A DNA stretch of 64,000 nt, from assembly GCF_002846415.1 (NCBI RefSeq), contig NZ_PJMX01000001.1, positions 1,302,001 through 1,366,000 of the forward strand. The letters are read 5' to 3'. The position numbers were made by a program, and so were the translations under genes. This DNA is from Streptomyces sp. TLI_146 (GTDB lineage Bacteria; Actinomycetota; Actinomycetes; Streptomycetales; Streptomycetaceae). Below, piece by piece: positions 1 to 8,425 of the stretch (the first letter of the stretch is position 1; each line of letters starts with the position of its first letter). The notes beneath the pieces were generated by a model. That model saw only the letters and a program-made list of their open reading frames with translations. It searched no databases and was not told the origin of the DNA.

Positions 1-292
1 GGACGCCGTGCCCGACGGCCAGCGTGACGCGGCCGGGGAAGAGCCGGTGCAGCGTCGCGCTCTCCATCGCGGTCAGCGCCACATTGCGCAGCGGCACCGG
101 CAGCAGCCCGACGCCCACGTGCAGCCGCTCGGTCCACGCGAGCGTCGCCGCCGCGGCGGCGACGCCGCTCTCCAGGAAGCAGTCCTCCCAGAGCCAGAGC
201 TGTTCCAGACCGGCGGAGTCGGCGGCGAGGGCGACGGAGCGGAGGCGTTCGGGAGCGTTCTGCGGGCGGAAGACGGCGCCAAGTGTGGTCAT
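1..292 (-). CDS. LLM class flavin-dependent oxidoreductase, N-terminal part (runs off window)
   Basis: The reverse strand from ATG at 292 reads MTTLGAVFRPQNAPERL, then ALAADSAGLEQLWLWEDCF, then LHVGVGLLPVPLRN. This is the first beta-alpha units of the bacterial luciferase-like TIM barrel found in F420- or FMN-dependent oxidoreductases: an early acidic patch after 'aGleqlWlwED' and the 'vGvGllPvplRn' strand. Only about 97 residues lie in the window and the rest continues beyond position 1. Substrate and cofactor (F420 or FMN) cannot be told from this part. It is divergent to the gene at 449, with about 155 bp between them for both promoters. Confidence 0.75.
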   Translation of the reverse strand, partial: MTTLGAVFRPQNAPERLRSVALAADSAGLEQLWLWEDCFLESGVAAAAATLAWTERLHVGVGLLPVPLRNVALTAMESATLHRLFPGRVTLAVGHGV

Positions 293-448
293 GGCGGGGT
301 TACTTCCCCTGGTGGCGGCGGGCCGAAACGGTCGGAGGGAACTGGTGTGCCCACGGATGACCGTGTGAGCGCAGATGAGTATCTGTGAGTACCGGACTGA
401 GTACGACCGCTCAGGTCCATGCCCGGCCCCGCCGCCGAAACTGGGGTC

Positions 449-1096
449 ATGACAACACCGCCCTCCGTGAGCACCTCGCCCTTTCCCCCCGCGCCTTCCC
501 ACCGGCCCGGGCACCCACGCGGTCGGCGCGCCTGGATCGTCGGCGCCGTCGCGGCGCTGGTCCTGGTGCTCGTCGCCGGGGCGACGGTGTGGTGGCTGAC
601 CAGGGACGAGGACGATTCCCCGCTGGCCGGGCGGCCGCGCGTGACGGACGACTCGGCCGGGCTCTCGTACGCCGTGCCCGAGGGCTGGAAGAGCAACGAC
701 GGCAAGGACCTGATCCAGGCCTTCACCTCCTCGATCACCACGAAGGGCTCCGGCGGCCAGGGCGGCGCCGCCGTGCTCGCCGGGCGGGGCAGGGGCATCG
801 AGGAGTCGGAGCTGAAGCAGCGGACGGAGACGGCGGCGCGCTCCAACGCGGAGTTCTTCTACCCCGACGGCAAGTCGACGGTGGAGGAGTCCGAGGCCAC
901 GACGGTGAGCGGCCACCCCGCCTACACGGTGGCGCTGAGTGTGCGGGACGACAGCGGCAGGGCGGGCCGGATGCGCCTGACCATCGTCACGCGCGGCGGT
1001 GACCGCTCGGCCTTCCTGCTCGGCGTCACCGAGTCGCCCCAGCCGGGCGACAACGAGGTGGTCGACGCGGTGCTGGCGAGTGCCGCCACGAAGTGA
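449..1096 (+). CDS. Membrane-anchored extracytoplasmic protein, unknown function
   Basis: A 215-residue protein starting MTTPPSV. The first 30 residues are Pro/Ser/Arg-rich and cytoplasmic in character. A single hydrophobic segment follows (WIVGAVAALVLVLVAGATVW, about residues 31-50), then a soluble extracytoplasmic domain that begins near the DDSAGLSYAVPEGWK stretch. That 'AGLSYAVPEGW' opening is common in actinobacterial single-pass proteins with a lipoprotein-like beta domain, but I recognise no enzyme motif. An in-frame ATG lies 30 bp further upstream; the 449 start is preferred because it leaves a normal positive-inside N terminus. It stands alone between divergent and downstream genes. 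Confidence 0.6.
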   Translation: MTTPPSVSTSPFPPAPSHRPGHPRGRRAWIVGAVAALVLVLVAGATVWWLTRDEDDSPLAGRPRVTDDSAGLSYAVPEGWKSNDGKDLIQAFTSSITTKGSGGQGGAAVLAGRGRGIEESELKQRTETAARSNAEFFYPDGKSTVEESEATTVSGHPAYTVALSVRDDSGRAGRMRLTIVTRGGDRSAFLLGVTESPQPGDNEVVDAVLASAATK

Positions 1097-1201
1097 GGGC
1101 AGCCCTTGCCCTGCCCGCCTCCATGCGGCCGCAGCGGCTGTGACACGCTGCCACTGACGGAGAAATGACGGAGAAACCGGCCCGCCAGGAGGCGCCCCAC
1201 C

Positions 1202-1975
1202 ATGAACACCGCCGAACCGCTCGACCACCGGACGGCCGTCGCCGCGGAGAGCGCCCGGTTCGCGGGCCTGGTCAAGGGCGCCGATCTGACGCTGGCCGTG
1301 CCCACCTGCCCTGGCTGGACCCTCGTCGACCTGATCAAGCACACCGGCGGCGCCCAGCGCATGTTCACGGCACTGGTGCGCGCCCGCGTCCAGGAGCGGC
1401 CCAAGAGCCGCGACGTGGACCTGCGGCTGCCGGAGCGGGAGGACGGCTACGCCGACTGGCTGGCGGCGGGCGCGGCCGAGGCGGCGGAGGCGTTCGCGGG
1501 CACCGACCTCGACGCGCCGATGTGGGTCTGGGGCGCGGACGGCCACGCCCGCTTCTGGGTGCGCCGGATGCTGTTCGAGACCCTGGTGCACCGCGTCGAC
1601 GCGGAGCGGACCCTCGGCCTGGACTTCGAGATCGACCGCGCGCTCGCCCGGGACGGCGTCGACGAGTTCCTGGTCAACCTCCCCTACGCCACGTTCTTCG
1701 CGCCCAAGGTCGCTGAGCTGCGCGGCGCCGGAGCCGTCCAGCACATCCGGTTCACATGCGCGGACACGGACGCCGCATGGCTCGTACAGCTGCGCCCCGA
1801 CGGCTTCGGTGTCGTCCCGGACGGCGCCGGCACGGCCGCCGACGCGACCGTCCGGGCAACCGCCGCCGACCTCCTGCTGCTCGTCTACGGCCGCCTCGAC
1901 CGCTCGGCCGGGTCGGTGGAGACGAGCGGGGACGCGGAGCTGCTGGACCGCTGGTTCGCCAACTCCGCGTTCTGA
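1202..1975 (+). CDS. Maleylpyruvate isomerase N-terminal-type (MDMPI) mycothiol-dependent family protein
   Basis: A 257-residue protein of the actinobacterial TIGR03083/MDMPI family. These are four-helix DinB-like metalloproteins that use mycothiol as a co-substrate or protect it. Visible family marks are the VPTCPGWTLVDLIKHTGG block near residue 35 (CPGW motif and a metal-binding His) and the WVRRMLFETLVHRVDAE block near residue 120, whose HRxDAE supplies further ligands. The C-terminal third (about 180-257) matches the small SCP2/MDMPI C-terminal domain, with LLLLVYGRLD near the end. A strong AGGAGG ribosome site lies about 10 bp before the ATG. The substrate is not known; the family name does not imply gentisate catabolism here. 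Confidence 0.8.
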   Translation: MNTAEPLDHRTAVAAESARFAGLVKGADLTLAVPTCPGWTLVDLIKHTGGAQRMFTALVRARVQERPKSRDVDLRLPEREDGYADWLAAGAAEAAEAFAGTDLDAPMWVWGADGHARFWVRRMLFETLVHRVDAERTLGLDFEIDRALARDGVDEFLVNLPYATFFAPKVAELRGAGAVQHIRFTCADTDAAWLVQLRPDGFGVVPDGAGTAADATVRATAADLLLLVYGRLDRSAGSVETSGDAELLDRWFANSAF

Positions 1976-1981
1976 GCGGGC

Positions 1982-2662
1982 TCAGGCGTCGCCCGCCAGC
2001 AGCCCCTGCGCCGCCGCGCGGAACGACCACCTGCCCGCCCGCCGCGTGAACACCCAGACGAGGTCGAACCGTTCGGGCCATGCCTTCGGCGCCCCGCAGT
2101 CCCCGGCCCCCAGCGCCCGTACGATGTCCGGGATCCGGGAGTGCTCCCAGCAGATCAGGACCGGGGCCGGGGCCGCCAACGCGGCGGCGGCCAGCGCGCT
2201 CTCCTGACTCTCCGCGATCGAGACGTTCACGCGCTCGTGCAGCGCCTCGGCCAGGGGCGCGACGGTCTGGCGCATCCGGTGCGCACCGGAGTGCGGTCCG
2301 GTGTCCGCCGCCGCGAAGAGGGTGGCGGGCCGTGGCAGCAGCGGGGCGGCCCGCCCGGGGGCCACGACGAACAGCCCGGGCAGGGCTTTCGCGCGCTGCC
2401 AGCCGCGTTCGGTCAGCGACTTCTTGTCCCGCTGACCGCTCTCGTTCCGGCCCCGCTCGCCCCTGCCGGGCTTCTCACCGTGCCGGATGATCATGATGGT
2501 GGTGTCGGCCCCGGAATCGGAAGCTGACCTGGAGTCGGCGTCGCCCTTTGCGCCGCACCCGCTCAGCGCGAGCGGAACACCCAGCGCCAGGCCCGTCAGC
2601 ACGGTACGACGGGCCACCCCGCTCCCCCGTTCCACCGCACCCTCCCACCCGCGAACCGTCAT
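1982..2662 (-). CDS. Histidine phosphatase family lipoprotein
   Basis: The protein has a twin-arginine-like signal (VARRTVLTGLALGVP) ending in a lipobox LALSGC, so it should be an exported lipoprotein. The mature part carries the phosphoglycerate-mutase-like phosphatase signature TTIMIIRHGEKP, with the catalytic His in RHG, and a later CWEHSRIPDI stretch that supplies the second active-site His. At about 226 residues it is a compact member of the family. Start choice: ATG at 2662 gives a longer n-region; in-frame GTG codons nearer the twin Arg are also possible. It lies 76 bp downstream of the agmatine-deiminase-like gene on the same strand and could be cotranscribed. The substrate is unknown. 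Confidence 0.75.
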   Translation of the reverse strand: MTVRGWEGAVERGSGVARRTVLTGLALGVPLALSGCGAKGDADSRSASDSGADTTIMIIRHGEKPGRGERGRNESGQRDKKSLTERGWQRAKALPGLFVVAPGRAAPLLPRPATLFAAADTGPHSGAHRMRQTVAPLAEALHERVNVSIAESQESALAAAALAAPAPVLICWEHSRIPDIVRALGAGDCGAPKAWPERFDLVWVFTRRAGRWSFRAAAQGLLAGDA

Positions 2663-2738
2663 ACGTACCCGGGCAGACGGAAGATCCGGCGCCGGGGTTC
2701 CCAAAGCGAGCCGACCCACCGGGCCAGGTGCCCGCGCC

Positions 2739-3914
2739 TCACTCCGTGGGCCTGCCCGGCTGGTCGTGGGTCGAGCAGTGGATGCCGCCTCCGCCCGAGG
2801 CGATGGCGTCGATCCTCACGGCCACGACCTCCCGGCCGGGGAAGTGGTCGCGCAGGATCCCCTTGGCGCAGTCGTCGGCCTTCGTGTCGCCGAACTCCGG
2901 TACGAACACGGCCCCGTTGGCGACGTAGAAGTTGACGTACGAGGTGAGCATCTCGGGGTCGGTGCCCGTGATGCGGTCGGGGTCGGGCTGCGGCAGGTCG
3001 ATGACCTGGATCTTCTTGCCGCGCGCGTCGGTGGTGTCCTTGAGGACCCGCCTCGCCTGGTCGGCCGAGCGGGACCAGGAGTCCGCGGGCTCGCCCGGGA
3101 ACGCCCGATCCAGGAGGACGACTCCGGGCGCGACGAAGCGGGCCAGCGAGTCGACGTGCGCGTCGGTGATGTCCTCGCCGCGCACGCCGTCGAACCAGAT
3201 CACCTTCGCCACTCCGAACACGCGCTTCAGCTCGTCCTCGATCTGCTGCCGGGACTTGCCGCGGTTGCGGTTGTCGTTGACCACCGAGCTCTCGGTGACC
3301 ATCAGCGTGCCCGCACCGTCGGTCTCGAACGAGCCGCCCTCGGCCACCAGCCAGGTCCGCTCGCGCGGGACGCCGTACTTGCCGAGCACCGCACGGGCGA
3401 CCCCGGCGTCGTCGGCGTGCCGCTGCTTGTTGCCCCAGCCGCTGAAGTTGAGGTCGACGCCGCGCACCTGCCCGCCGTCCTCCACGAACACCGGCACCGT
3501 GTCCCTGGCCCACAGGTCGTCCACCGGGACCGGTACGACCTCGACGTCCTGCCCGCAGGCTTGCTGCGCCGCCCGCGCCTGCCCGGGGCGGGCCAGCAGG
3601 ACCACGGGTTCGTGGGCGCCGACGGCACGCGCGAGGGCCGCGATGTCCTTGCGGACCGCGGGCAGTTGACCGCCCCAGATGCCTGTGGAGGCGGGCCAGC
3701 ACATGTACGTACGGGCATGGCTCTCCCACTCGGCGCCCAGGCGGCGGCCTCCGGCGGGGCCCGGCGCCCGGCCGGAGGGTGACGGGGACGAGGCGGTCTG
3801 CGACATCGCGTCCTCCGGGGAGCACGCCGTGGCACCGAGAGCGGCAGCGCCGGTCGCCGCCAGAGTACGCAGTGCGGCGCGACGGGTGAAGGGGGGCTTC
3901 GAGGGCTGTGCCAT
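2739..3914 (-). CDS. Agmatine deiminase / peptidyl-arginine deiminase family protein with Tat-lipoprotein signal
   Basis: A 391-residue protein. Residues 10-31 form a twin-arginine signal (FTRRAALRTLAATGAAALG) ending in a lipobox with Cys31, followed by a Ser/Pro linker. The catalytic domain shows guanidine-hydrolase marks of the Porphyromonas-type deiminase family: YMCWPAS, VDDLWARDTVPVF (substrate-binding W and D), the central DAHVDSLARF with catalytic His and Asp, and the C-terminal GGGGIHCSTH with the nucleophilic Cys. The family hydrolyses agmatine to N-carbamoylputrescine plus ammonia. Family members are usually cytoplasmic, so the export signal is noteworthy. The activity is inferred from family, not proven. 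Confidence 0.85.
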   Translation of the reverse strand: MAQPSKPPFTRRAALRTLAATGAAALGATACSPEDAMSQTASSPSPSGRAPGPAGGRRLGAEWESHARTYMCWPASTGIWGGQLPAVRKDIAALARAVGAHEPVVLLARPGQARAAQQACGQDVEVVPVPVDDLWARDTVPVFVEDGGQVRGVDLNFSGWGNKQRHADDAGVARAVLGKYGVPRERTWLVAEGGSFETDGAGTLMVTESSVVNDNRNRGKSRQQIEDELKRVFGVAKVIWFDGVRGEDITDAHVDSLARFVAPGVVLLDRAFPGEPADSWSRSADQARRVLKDTTDARGKKIQVIDLPQPDPDRITGTDPEMLTSYVNFYVANGAVFVPEFGDTKADDCAKGILRDHFPGREVVAVRIDAIASGGGGIHCSTHDQPGRPTE

Positions 3915-4036
3915 GTCCGCACTGTGTCACTGACTGAAAATTCGGTCAAGAATGGAGGGAGCGGGCGTGCCCCGTGGATTTTCTTGGCGAAAGTGGACTT
4001 TTTGCCGAGACGAGCCGAAGCGGGCCGGGGCGGGCT

Positions 4037-4621
4037 CTACTCGCGCGCCGCGGGCCCCAGCTCCAGGACCAGCGCGTCCCGCAGCAGGCCCCGCGCGCGC
4101 TCCAACGTCAGCGTGCCCGTCAGCCAGCGCTCGCTCAGGCCCTCCACCAGCGCGGTGATCCGCTCGGCCGCGTCGGCCGCGACCACCTCGTCGCGGACCG
4201 TGCCCGCCTCCTGGGCCCGGCGGACCAGGTCGGCGGCGTACTCGACCCAGCGGGCCGTGGACTCGCGCAGCTGCTCGCGCAGGTCGGCATCGAACCTGGC
4301 GCTCGCCCGGAACTCCCCCCACGCGGTGCTGTTCTCCACCACCACCGGGTCGTCCTGCAGTTCGAGGAGCAGCATCTCCTCCAGGTGGCGCCGGGGGTCG
4401 GTGCGGGGGCTCGCGGACGGTTCCGTATAGCGCTCGGCGCGCTCGTTGATGAACTCGAGGGTGCGCCGCATCAGGCCCGCGCGGTCGCCGAAGTGGTAGT
4501 AGACGAGCCCGGTCGACACCGACGCCTCCGCCGCCAGTTCCTCGACCCGCAGACCGCGCACTCCGCGTCGGGCGATGAGGCGGGTCGCGGTTTCGAGGAT
4601 GAGCTGCTGGCGCGTGGACAC
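4037..4621 (-). CDS. TetR family transcriptional regulator
   Basis: A 194-residue protein from a GTG start. The N terminus ILETATRLIARRGVRGLRVE and VSTGLVYYHFGDRAGLM is the TetR helix-turn-helix (residues about 8-55); 'TGLVYYHF' is the recognition helix. The C-terminal half is acidic and helical and probably forms the ligand-binding and dimer domain (TetR_C_6/BetI-like). The ligand is not predictable. It lies between the convergently oriented NDH-2 gene and the deiminase gene. About 120 bp separate it from the deiminase start, and it points the same way as that gene. Confidence 0.85.
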   Translation of the reverse strand: MSTRQQLILETATRLIARRGVRGLRVEELAAEASVSTGLVYYHFGDRAGLMRRTLEFINERAERYTEPSASPRTDPRRHLEEMLLLELQDDPVVVENSTAWGEFRASARFDADLREQLRESTARWVEYAADLVRRAQEAGTVRDEVVAADAAERITALVEGLSERWLTGTLTLERARGLLRDALVLELGPAARE

Positions 4622-4782
4622 CCGGACAGCCTAGCTGCGTGATCGTGCCCGGACAGTCATGCCCGGCCTCGCCCGGCACGACCGCGCGCACCCGGTGATG
4701 CGCCCCGGCCCGTGTTTGGCCCCGCCCCACCAAGGGCACGCGGGAACCCTGTCCGCCTGCCCCCAGCCACCGGGAGCCGAAC

Positions 4783-6114
4783 GTGACCACCCCTACTCCG
4801 GACCGCCCCCGCATCGTCGTCGTCGGGGCCGGGTTCGCCGGATACCAGGCCGCCCGCACCCTCTCCCGCCGGATGCGCGGCCGCGCCCGCATCACCCTGC
4901 TCAACCCCACGGACTACTTCCTCTATCTCCCCCTGCTCCCCCAGGTCTCCGCCGGAATCCTGGAGCCGCGCCGGGTCACCGTCTCGCTCAGCGGGACGCT
5001 GCCCGGGGTGCGGCTCGTGCTCGGCGAGGCCGGACGGGTCGATCTGGACACCTCGACGGTGTACTACACGGGGCCCGAGGGGGTGCCGGGCGAGCTGGCG
5101 TACGACCGGCTGGTGCTCGCCGTCGGCAGCGTCAACAAGCTGCTTCCGGTGCCCGGGGTCACCGAGCACGCGCACGGCTTCCGGGGGATGCCGGAGGCGC
5201 TGTATCTGCGCGACCACGTCACCCGGCAGATGGAGCTGGCCGCGCAGGGCACCGACACCGCCGAGGAGCGGGCCGCGCGGCGCACCTTCGTGGTGGTCGG
5301 CGGCGGCTACACCGGCACCGAGGTGGCCGCACAGGGCAAGCTGTTCACCGACGCCCTCGACCGGCGCGCACCGGCGCGCTGGATCCTGCTCGACCTCGCC
5401 GACCGGCTGCTGCCCGAACTCGACCGCAGGCTGTCCGCCACGGCCGAGCGGGTGCTGCGCCGCCGGGGTGTCGACGTGCGTACCGGCACCTCGGTGAAGG
5501 AGGCCACCGAGGACGGGGTGCACCTGGACGACGGGGAGTTCATCCCGACCCGCACCCTGATCTGGTGCGTGGGCGTGCGGCCGGATCCGCTGGTCTCGGA
5601 GCTCGGGCTGGCCGTGGAGCGCGGACGGCTCCTCGTGGAGCCGCAGCTGAACGTGCCGGGCCGCCCCGAGGTGTTCGCCTGCGGCGACGCGGCGGCCGTG
5701 CCCGACCTCACCCGGCCCGGCGAGTTCACCCCGATGACCGCGCAGCACGCCTCCCGGCAGGGCAAGACGGCCGCGCTCAACGTGGCCGCCTCGCTCGGCT
5801 ATGGCACCCAACAACCGTACAAGCACCATGACTTGGGGTTCGTCGTGGACCTCGGCGGGGTGCAGGCCGCCGCCAATCCGCTCGGCGTGCCGCTCTCGGG
5901 CCCCCTCGCCGGCGCCGTCACCCGCGGCTACCACCTCGCCGCCATGCCCGGCAACCGGGTGCGCGTGGCCGCCGACTGGCTGCTCGACGCCGTACTCCCC
6001 CGCCAGGGCGTCCAGCTGGGCCTGGTGCGGTCCTGGTCGGTGCCGCTGGACACGGCGACCCCGGAGCAGGCCCGCATCCCGGGCGGCCCCGCACCCGCGA
6101 CCCGAAAGGACTGA
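4783..6114 (+). CDS. Type II NADH dehydrogenase-like NAD(P)/FAD-dependent oxidoreductase
   Basis: A 443-residue flavoprotein of the NDH-2 type, which passes electrons from NADH to membrane quinone without pumping. Two Rossmann motifs are visible: IVVVGAGFAGYQAA near residue 11 (FAD) and TFVVVGGGYTGTEVA near 170 (NADH). A conserved FACGDAAAVPD near 305 is the FAD ribityl-binding 'GD' motif, followed by a TAQHASRQGK helix. The C-terminal helices probably give peripheral membrane attachment. Translation starts at GTG after a CGGGAG ribosome site. The stop is 2 bp before the transketolase ATG, so the two are an operon. Confidence 0.85.
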   Translation: MTTPTPDRPRIVVVGAGFAGYQAARTLSRRMRGRARITLLNPTDYFLYLPLLPQVSAGILEPRRVTVSLSGTLPGVRLVLGEAGRVDLDTSTVYYTGPEGVPGELAYDRLVLAVGSVNKLLPVPGVTEHAHGFRGMPEALYLRDHVTRQMELAAQGTDTAEERAARRTFVVVGGGYTGTEVAAQGKLFTDALDRRAPARWILLDLADRLLPELDRRLSATAERVLRRRGVDVRTGTSVKEATEDGVHLDDGEFIPTRTLIWCVGVRPDPLVSELGLAVERGRLLVEPQLNVPGRPEVFACGDAAAVPDLTRPGEFTPMTAQHASRQGKTAALNVAASLGYGTQQPYKHHDLGFVVDLGGVQAAANPLGVPLSGPLAGAVTRGYHLAAMPGNRVRVAADWLLDAVLPRQGVQLGLVRSWSVPLDTATPEQARIPGGPAPATRKD

Positions 6115-6116
6115 CC

Positions 6117-7979
6117 ATGAAGAACGCTCGTACCCCCGACAGTGCCGAACTGACCGAACTGGGTCAGCAGTTGAGGGTCGACGCGGTCCGCGCCGCCGAT
6201 GCCGCCGGATCCGGCCATCCGACGTCCTCGATGTCCGCGGCCGACCTGGCCGCCGTGCTCCTGGCCGGGCATCTGCGGTACGACTTCGAACAGCCCGAGC
6301 ACCCCGCCAACGACCGGCTGATCCTCTCCAAGGGGCACGCCTCGCCGCTGCTGTACGCCATGTACCGCGCGGCCGGGGTGGTCGACGACGAGGAACTGCT
6401 CACCTTCCGCAGGCAGGGCAGCCGTCTGGAGGGGCATCCCACACCCCGGCTGCCGTGGGTGGACGTGGCCACCGGCTCGCTCGGCCAGGGGCTGCCGATC
6501 GGGGTGGGCATGGCTCTGGCGGGCAAGCACCTCGACCACCTGCCGTACCGCGTCTGGGTGCTGTGCGGCGACAGCGAACTCGCCGAGGGCTCGATCTGGG
6601 AGGCGGCCGAGCACGCCGGGGACCAGCACCTGGACAACCTCACACTGATCGTCGACGTCAACCGGCTCGGGCAGCGCGGCCCGACCCGCCACCAGCGCGA
6701 CCTGGCCGCGTACGCACGCAGGTTCCGCGCCTTCGACTGGCACACCGTCGAGGTCGACGGCCATGACGTCGAGGCCATCGACGCGGCCTACCGGGAGGCG
6801 GCGGCCACCACGCGCCGGCCCACCGCGATCCTCGCGGGCACGGTGAAGGGCAAGGGCGCCGCCTCCGTCGAGGACCGCGAGGGCATGCACGGCAAGCCGC
6901 TGCCGGACGCCGAGGCGGCCGTCGGCGAGCTCGGCGGCCCCCGTTTCGTCCGCGTCGACGTCACCGCGCCGCCCGCCGCCCGCACGCCCGAGCCCGCGCC
7001 GGCCGGCCGTCTCGAACTGCCCCGCTACGAGGTGGGCGAGAAGGTCGCCACCCGCACGGCGTACGGGCAGGCGCTGGCCGCCCTCGGCACGGCGCGCGGC
7101 GATGTGGTGGTGCTCGACGGCGAGGTGGGCGACTCGACGAAGGCCGAGCTCTTCGCGAAGGAACACCCCGAGCGGTACTTCGAGTGCTACATCGCCGAGC
7201 AGCAGATGCTGGCGGCCGCCGTGGGTCTGTCGGTCCGGGGCTGGACGCCGTACGCCGCCACGTTCGCCGCGTTCCTGACCCGCGCCCACGACTTCGTGCG
7301 GATGGCCGCGATCAGCCGGGCCTCGCTCGTCGTGGCGGGCTCGCACGCGGGCGTCGCCATCGGGCAGGACGGGCCCTCGCAGATGGGCCTTGAGGACCTG
7401 GCGATGTTCCGGGCGGTGCACGGCAGTACGGTGCTCTACCCCTGCGACGCCAACCAGACGGCCAGGCTCGTCGCGGCGGCGGCGGACGGCGAGGGCATCC
7501 GCTATCTGCGCACCACCCGGGGCGACACCCCGGTCCTCTACGGGCCCGACGAGGAGTTCCCGGTCGGCGGCGCCAAGGTGCTGCGGTCCTCCCCGCACGA
7601 CAAGGTAACCCTGGTCGCGGCGGGCGTCACCGTCCACGAGGCGCTGGCCGCGGCGGACGCGCTGGAGGAGGGCGGGATCCCGGTGCGGGTGATCGACCTG
7701 TACTCGGTCAAGCCGGTCGACGAGCGGGTGCTCCAGGAGGCGGCGGCGCTGACGGGGTGTCTGGTCACCGTCGAGGACCACCGCTCGCAGGGCGGCATCG
7801 GCGACGCCGTCGCCGAGTGCTTCGCCGACGGCCGCCCGATGCCCCGTCTCGTCAGGCTCGCCGTCGAGAACATGCCCGGCTCCGCGACCCCTGAGGAGCA
7901 ACTGGCCGAGGCCGCCATCGACGCGGCGTCCATCACGGCGACGGTCCGGGTGCTGTACGAGCGGGTCGTCACGAGCTGA
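6117..7979 (+). CDS. Transketolase (second, stress-linked copy likely)
   Basis: A 620-residue thiamine-diphosphate enzyme that transfers two-carbon units between sugar phosphates in the pentose phosphate pathway. The N-terminal PP domain has the ThDP motif GDSELAEGSIWEAAEHAGD followed by VDVNRLGQRG; the Pyr domain (about 310-480) has IAEQQMLAAAVGLSV with the catalytic Glu; the C-terminal regulatory domain has VIDLYSVKPVD. It is shorter than the usual 690-residue housekeeping actinobacterial enzyme, and its location between NDH-2 and gas-vesicle genes suggests an extra copy. The stop is about 60 bp before gvpO, and a separate promoter seems to lie in that gap. Confidence 0.85.
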   Translation: MKNARTPDSAELTELGQQLRVDAVRAADAAGSGHPTSSMSAADLAAVLLAGHLRYDFEQPEHPANDRLILSKGHASPLLYAMYRAAGVVDDEELLTFRRQGSRLEGHPTPRLPWVDVATGSLGQGLPIGVGMALAGKHLDHLPYRVWVLCGDSELAEGSIWEAAEHAGDQHLDNLTLIVDVNRLGQRGPTRHQRDLAAYARRFRAFDWHTVEVDGHDVEAIDAAYREAAATTRRPTAILAGTVKGKGAASVEDREGMHGKPLPDAEAAVGELGGPRFVRVDVTAPPAARTPEPAPAGRLELPRYEVGEKVATRTAYGQALAALGTARGDVVVLDGEVGDSTKAELFAKEHPERYFECYIAEQQMLAAAVGLSVRGWTPYAATFAAFLTRAHDFVRMAAISRASLVVAGSHAGVAIGQDGPSQMGLEDLAMFRAVHGSTVLYPCDANQTARLVAAAADGEGIRYLRTTRGDTPVLYGPDEEFPVGGAKVLRSSPHDKVTLVAAGVTVHEALAAADALEEGGIPVRVIDLYSVKPVDERVLQEAAALTGCLVTVEDHRSQGGIGDAVAECFADGRPMPRLVRLAVENMPGSATPEEQLAEAAIDAASITATVRVLYERVVTS

Positions 7980-7987
7980 TCGAGCGG

Positions 7988-8012
7988 GTTTGCCCCGCCC
8001 GCGCGGGGCTAC
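7988..8012 (+). promoter_or_regulatory. Candidate SigB-type promoter for the gas-vesicle operon
   Basis: GTTT at 7988-7991 is followed after 14 bp by GGGCTAC at 8006-8012. This resembles the streptomycete SigB-like consensus (GTTT, 14-16 bp, GGGTAC/T) with one mismatch. It lies 27 bp upstream of the gvpO ATG. It is a sequence match only. Confidence 0.4.
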
Positions 8013-8038
8013 CCGGAAGACCTCAGACGTGAGGTGAC

Positions 8039-8353
8039 ATGGCGAACACATCAGGAAACACGTCCGGCGACAAACGCAAGTCCCAGGAGGAGCTGCCCGG
8101 CGCGATGGACGTGCTGCGCGGCGCACGGGCCCAGCTCGCCGAACTCACCGGAATGGAGGCGGAGTCGGTCTCGTCCTTCGAACGCGCCGAGAACGGCTGG
8201 GTGCTGCGCATCGAGGTCCTGGAGCTGGCCCGGGTCCCGGACACCATGAGCCTGCTCGCCTCGTACGAGGTCGAGCTGGACCGGCACGGCGAGCTGACCG
8301 GCTACCGGCGGCTGCGCCGGTACGAGCGGGGACGCGCCGACCGCAACCCGTAG
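8039..8353 (+). CDS. gvpO: Gas vesicle protein GvpO
   Basis: A 104-residue protein. The central AQLAELTGMEAESVSSFER and GWVLRIEVLELARVPDTMS stretches are the GvpO family core, a small protein needed for vesicle formation or its regulation. The ends are charged and likely disordered. It is the first gene of the gvp operon. The start is supported by GACGTGAGGTGAC just upstream. Its last codons and stop are part of a 26-bp tandem duplication that extends toward gvpA. It is followed by gvpA after 72 bp. Confidence 0.85.
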   Translation: MANTSGNTSGDKRKSQEELPGAMDVLRGARAQLAELTGMEAESVSSFERAENGWVLRIEVLELARVPDTMSLLASYEVELDRHGELTGYRRLRRYERGRADRNP

Positions 8354-8396
8354 GACACGACTTCACCCACAACCCGTAAGGCACGAATTCACCCAC
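8345..8396 (+). repeat. Two tandem 26-bp direct repeats between gvpO and gvpA
   Basis: Unit 1 (8345-8370) and unit 2 (8371-8396) share 23 of 26 bases; both start AACCCGTA and end TTCACCCAC. Unit 1 includes the gvpO stop codon. It looks like a local duplication in the 5' leader of gvpA, and could affect mRNA stability or be neutral. Confidence 0.75.
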
Positions 8397-8425
8397 GACA
8401 TCACAGAGAAGGAGGGCCGGACACC

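Noticed and set aside
5928..8126. 732-residue reverse-strand frame over NDH-2 and transketolase
   Set aside because: Shadow of two well-supported forward genes; composition is not protein-like.
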